Shown here: positions 5,726-8,216 of the stretch, piece by piece
Numbering within the stretch: position 1 is the stretch's first letter
Layout: each line of letters opens with the position of its first letter
NCBI GenBank assembly: GCA_028825055.1
Contig: JAPKAW010000075.1
Location: 1 to 8,216 of the forward strand
Reading direction: 5' to 3'
Origin: Flavobacteriales bacterium
Lineage (GTDB): Bacteria; Bacteroidota; Bacteroidia; Flavobacteriales_D; Sanyastnellaceae
DNA length: 8,216 nt
The notes under the pieces: model-generated
What the model was told of the DNA's origin: nothing
Seen by the model: only the letters and a program-made list of their open reading frames with translations
Databases searched by the model: none
Position numbers and translations under genes: made by a program

Positions 5726-7491
5726 TGGACGTCGAATTGAGCTAAAAACCACAACAAATCTGCCGTATTTACGACGCCATCTTCATTGATGTCCGATGGG
5801 CAATCACTTACTGGCCCCGCTATACATTGGCCGATCAACGCGTCCCACACCGTTCCTTCACCACAACTTATGCTGCCATCAAAACAACTGAAGTCACATG
5901 ACCCATCGTCTGCTATGGCCTCATTGTGGTAGTTGCACGCTTCAGCATACGTACAACCCAAACAGCCTAACTCTAAACTTGGACAGGGACTCGGTTCAAT
6001 GGAAGCTCCTTCGATGAGCACCAAGCTCTGCATGGACAAGACATCATAATATTGATCAACAATACCGGACGGCCAATGCACGGTCAGCGAATCCAAGATA
6101 TTATCTGTCCCTAAACCAAAGGTCTCCCACCGGCTATTCTGACCCATGTAGTTTTCACCGCAAAATGTCATACGATAAGTCACTTCTCCATTCAAGTAAG
6201 CTCGGATTTTTGCTCCTATACCATCCCGATTGCTCTCCACTCCGACCAAAAACACCTTGAGCCATTTATTCTGATTCGGGATCCCTTCCAAAACTTGGGC
6301 ATACTCCCCAAATCTGTGCGAGACCAAGTCAGGGAAGCCATCCCCATTGTAATCTCCAACAGCTGTTGCAAACGACAACTGATTCGTTTGAAATATCGAT
6401 GCTGTATCCTGAGAAAAGACGCCCTCTGTATTCCAATAAAAAGCATTGGGAACGTCAGGATATTGAGCGAACACTTGCGGATACTGCGAGTAAACACTAA
6501 AGCCCGTTGCCACATGCAAGTCTTCCCACCCATCGTTGTCCGCATCAAACCAATTTGCCGCCCATGAAGTTAAATGCAAATCCGTACTGTCTCCTTCTTC
6601 AACTTCATGCGGAGTAAAAGAACCTGATGTATTGTTCAGTAGAAAATTACCTTCAAATAAGCCCGCCGTCAAGTACAAGTCCAAATCATTGTCCCGGTCA
6701 TAATCGGCTACCGAAGTCGACATGCAATTGATGGAGTAATCCAATCCCTTTTCGTGTGCCACTTGAGTAAATACACCATCAAACTGCTCGTAGAACCTAT
6801 TCTCAAAACACAGACGATCTTGAATCAGGTGCAGGTCAAGGTTACCATCCTCATTGAAATCGACCCAATGTCCTTGAAAACTGTTGTCAACTGCCTCTCC
6901 TATCGGGGTATCTAATGTGACATCCTCAAATGCGCCCTCCCCCAAATTGTGATAGAGTTCATTGTGAGGATAATCCTGACCAAGGACATAATTCGCTACG
7001 AATAAATCCAGCAACCCGTCCTTGTCGTAGTCCCCAAAACATGCGCCATAGCTCCGTTGATTTGTCTGTGCAATGCCACAGATATCGCTTATGTCAACGA
7101 GCGTCATCTCACCATCATTTCGATACAATCGATTAGGGGCAAGTCTGTACGTTACAAATAAGTCTTGATCACCATCGTTGTCTATATCCGCCCATAAAAT
7201 GCACTTCGCCTCATTCAAATAGGCCGGCATATTCAAGACCAACTCGGTGAAGCCGGTACCGTTTCCTACAAAGAATTTCAAGACACCACCATGATGAGCG
7301 AAACTCAAATCATCCAGGCCGTCGCCATTGAAATCCGCCATGCTCATTCCAGCTCCCCAATTCCCTCCTGTGTGGTCCGTGAAAAGGTCCATTTGATTGC
7401 TGACATCATTGAATTGAGTCCAGCCCGATACGGGCAGCATGATAGCTACAACAAGGAAAACCCTCATCAAAAAAAACGGAATACGTCTCAT
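5713..7491 (-). CDS. CRTAC1-like secreted protein: seven FG-GAP repeats, ASPIC/UnbV, Cys module, EF-hand tail (copy 2)
   Basis: The product has 592 residues from the chosen ATG and matches copy 1 along its whole length. Signal peptide is at 1-26 (MRRIPFFLMRVFLVVAIMLPVSGWTQ has a long hydrophobic core after two arginines; first 20 residues suffice to recognise it). Seven FG-GAP/VCBS repeats have loops near residues 52, 101, 153, 210, 262, 315 and 379; most keep the full DxDxDGxxD calcium pattern. The ASPIC/UnbV domain is at about 408-482 (SNRDGIGAKI, CGENYMGQNS, HWPSGIVD). The cysteine module is at 503-556 (CTYAEACNY, ADDGSCDFSC) and the terminal EF-hand at 564-590, ligands D567, N569, D571, N575 and D578. 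An ATG at 7539 would add 16 residues; I prefer 7491 because it gives a conventional signal peptide. The 167 bases upstream are AT-rich and may hold the promoter. Function unknown. Confidence 0.88.
   Translation of the reverse strand: MRRIPFFLMRVFLVVAIMLPVSGWTQFNDVSNQMDLFTDHTGGNWGAGMSMADFNGDGLDDLSFAHHGGVLKFFVGNGTGFTELVLNMPAYLNEAKCILWADIDNDGDQDLFVTYRLAPNRLYRNDGEMTLVDISDICGIAQTNQRSYGACFGDYDKDGLLDLFVANYVLGQDYPHNELYHNLGEGAFEDVTLDTPIGEAVDNSFQGHWVDFNEDGNLDLHLIQDRLCFENRFYEQFDGVFTQVAHEKGLDYSINCMSTSVADYDRDNDLDLYLTAGLFEGNFLLNNTSGSFTPHEVEEGDSTDLHLTSWAANWFDADNDGWEDLHVATGFSVYSQYPQVFAQYPDVPNAFYWNTEGVFSQDTASIFQTNQLSFATAVGDYNGDGFPDLVSHRFGEYAQVLEGIPNQNKWLKVFLVGVESNRDGIGAKIRAYLNGEVTYRMTFCGENYMGQNSRWETFGLGTDNILDSLTVHWPSGIVDQYYDVLSMQSLVLIEGASIEPSPCPSLELGCLGCTYAEACNYHNEAIADDGSCDFSCFDGSISCGEGTVWDALIGQCIAGPVSDCPSDINEDGVVNTADLLWFLAQFDVQCPE
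5716..5985 (-). other. C-terminal Cys module and dockerin-like EF-hand tail of copy 2
   Basis: The cysteine module (5824-5985) reads CTYAEACNY...DDGSCDFSC and is followed by CPSDINEDGVVNTADLL and a final QCPE (5716-5802). Spacing between the two bracketing cysteines is 26 residues, the same as in copy 1 and copy 3. Confidence 0.75.
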
Positions 7492-7582
7492 CCAATTCAG
7501 GATGATATTGACTTCAGAAGGAAAAAAGACATGTAACATACAGCACAGATAAAACGAATGAGTCTACCCGCAGCGAGGTACT

Positions 7583-7590
7583 TAAAAATA
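7583..7590 (-). promoter_or_regulatory. Possible -7 promoter box upstream of copy 2
   Basis: Minus strand 7590-7583 reads TATTTTTA, one mismatch from TAnnTTTG, in the AT-rich gap 7492-7658. The nearest upstream TTG is only 14 bases away, shorter than usual, so this is weak. The gap has no clear terminator for copy 3; it contains a self-complementary 10-mer TCACATGTGA at 7646-7655 and otherwise nothing I can assign. Confidence 0.25.
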
Positions 7591-7658
7591 ACCTATTCAA
7601 TTGACAATTACTAACTTATAAAAAGCAACTAGCTAACCACAGAAATCACATGTGAATT

Positions 7659-8216
7659 TCAATTGGGACAGAATGTCGCAAAAGACAAAAGCAGCAGCAA
7701 CAAATCTTCAATATTGACGAGACCATCCCCATCCACGTCTGAAGGGCAATTCTCAACACATTGCTGCAGCCCAGCATTCCAAATAGCACCGTTCGTACAC
7801 ACATTGTCATTGAACCAACATAAAAAATCACAGGAGCCGTCATCTTCGAGGGCGTCCGCGTCATAGTTGCATGCGACATCGTAAGTGCAACCCGAGCAAC
7901 CACCTGTGCATTGAACCGCTGTTTCTCCTTCCGTGATTACCAGACTCTGATTTCCTGAGACATTGTAGTAAACGTCCACAATCCCTGAGGACCATATTAC
8001 CTGCATCGAATCAATCTCCGTCTCGAGACCTAAACCAACGTGATCCCAGCGGCTATTTTGACCGAGGTAATTTTCTCCGCAATACGACTCTCGATAAAAC
8101 GGAACACCATCGACCCAAAGTTCCATCTTGGTGCCTACTCCGTCACGGTTGCTCAAGGTACCTACAGGTCGAATTTTAATCCAACCGTTGTCATTGGGTG
8201 TGCCGCTCCACACCTT
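7659..8216 (-). CDS. CRTAC1-like secreted protein, C-terminal part (copy 3, 5' end outside window)
   Basis: The frame is open to the right edge, giving 185 C-terminal codons; the propeller part lies outside the window. Visible are most of an ASPIC/UnbV domain (WSGTPNDNGWIKI, SNRDGVGTKM, CGENYLGQNSRW, SSGIVDVYYNV), a cysteine module at codons 103-153 (CTYDVACNYDADALEDDGSC) and a terminal EF-hand, CPSDVDGDGLVNIEDLLL, closing with FCPN. It shares CGENYxGQNSRW with copy 2 where copy 1 has AGESYLGQNSAW, so copies 2 and 3 keep a cysteine that copy 1 has lost. The stop is TGA at 7661-7659. Seven repeats upstream are expected by analogy but not seen. Confidence 0.87.
   Translation of the reverse strand, partial: KVWSGTPNDNGWIKIRPVGTLSNRDGVGTKMELWVDGVPFYRESYCGENYLGQNSRWDHVGLGLETEIDSMQVIWSSGIVDVYYNVSGNQSLVITEGETAVQCTGGCSGCTYDVACNYDADALEDDGSCDFLCWFNDNVCTNGAIWNAGLQQCVENCPSDVDGDGLVNIEDLLLLLLSFATFCPN
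7662..7910 (-). other. C-terminal Cys module and dockerin-like EF-hand tail of copy 3
   Basis: The cysteine module (7758-7910) reads CTYDVACNY...DDGSCDFLC and is followed by CPSDVDGDGLVNIEDLL and a final FCPN (7662-7748). The two tail cysteines are again 26 residues apart. Confidence 0.75.

Larger units (their letters stand above)
3860..8216 (-). repeat. Tandem array of three paralogous CRTAC1-like genes
   Basis: Three same-strand genes encode the same domain order; the third is cut by the window edge. Similarity is mainly at protein level. The longest identical DNA stretch I noticed is catacgtacaacccaaaca at 4093-4111 and 5946-5964, in the cysteine module of copies 1 and 2. This points to old duplication with divergence. 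The array may continue beyond the right edge. Confidence 0.8.

Noticed and set aside
7646..7655. Self-complementary TCACATGTGA just downstream of the copy 3 stop
   Set aside because: A 10-base palindrome in AT-rich sequence is not rare, the stem would have no loop, and no second copy was seen.

Overview
The window looks like a piece of a marine-type Bacteroidota chromosome, probably order Flavobacteriales. This rests on protein flavour: a YceI-like protein, a predicted outer-membrane barrel, large secreted FG-GAP/UnbV proteins whose C-terminal modules carry the ACNY...DDGSC motif common in this phylum, no convincing Shine-Dalgarno sites, and one perfect TAnnTTTG promoter box. The genus cannot be told from this sequence. 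There are no RNA genes, insertion sequences or CRISPR arrays that I can see, and coding density is very high.

Left part (1-3850). The 3' end of a YceI-family gene (+) ends in a strong GC-rich hairpin. Next is a + strand gene of 353 codons that joins an unknown, charged, cytosol-type N-terminal domain and one membrane segment to a predicted outer-membrane beta-barrel. It converges on a minus-strand nitroreductase; the two stop codons share the palindrome CTAG. The nitroreductase is divergent from a secreted M28 metallopeptidase of the PGCP/CPQ type, and the 113-base gap between them holds a good Bacteroidota promoter for the nitroreductase.

Right part (3860-8216). Three tandem minus-strand paralogues fill the rest: 8216-7659 (5' end outside the window), 7491-5713 and 5725-3860. 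Each visible complete copy has a signal peptide, seven FG-GAP/VCBS calcium-loop repeats (as expected for a seven-bladed propeller), an ASPIC/UnbV domain, a six-cysteine CTYxxACNY...DDGSC module, and a single EF-hand of dockerin type placed between two cysteines at the extreme C terminus. The third copy shows the UnbV, cysteine and EF-hand parts. The two complete copies overlap by 13 bases and are probably translated together. The array converges on the peptidase gene with only 9 bases between stop codons.

The left-hand genes look like ordinary envelope and housekeeping functions with no clear common pathway. The most distinctive content is the tandem array of CRTAC1-like secreted proteins with the short, cysteine-bracketed, dockerin-like tail in place of a recognisable type IX secretion C-terminal domain, followed by the barrel fusion gene. 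The function of the array (adhesion, glycan binding, surface display) is inference only.
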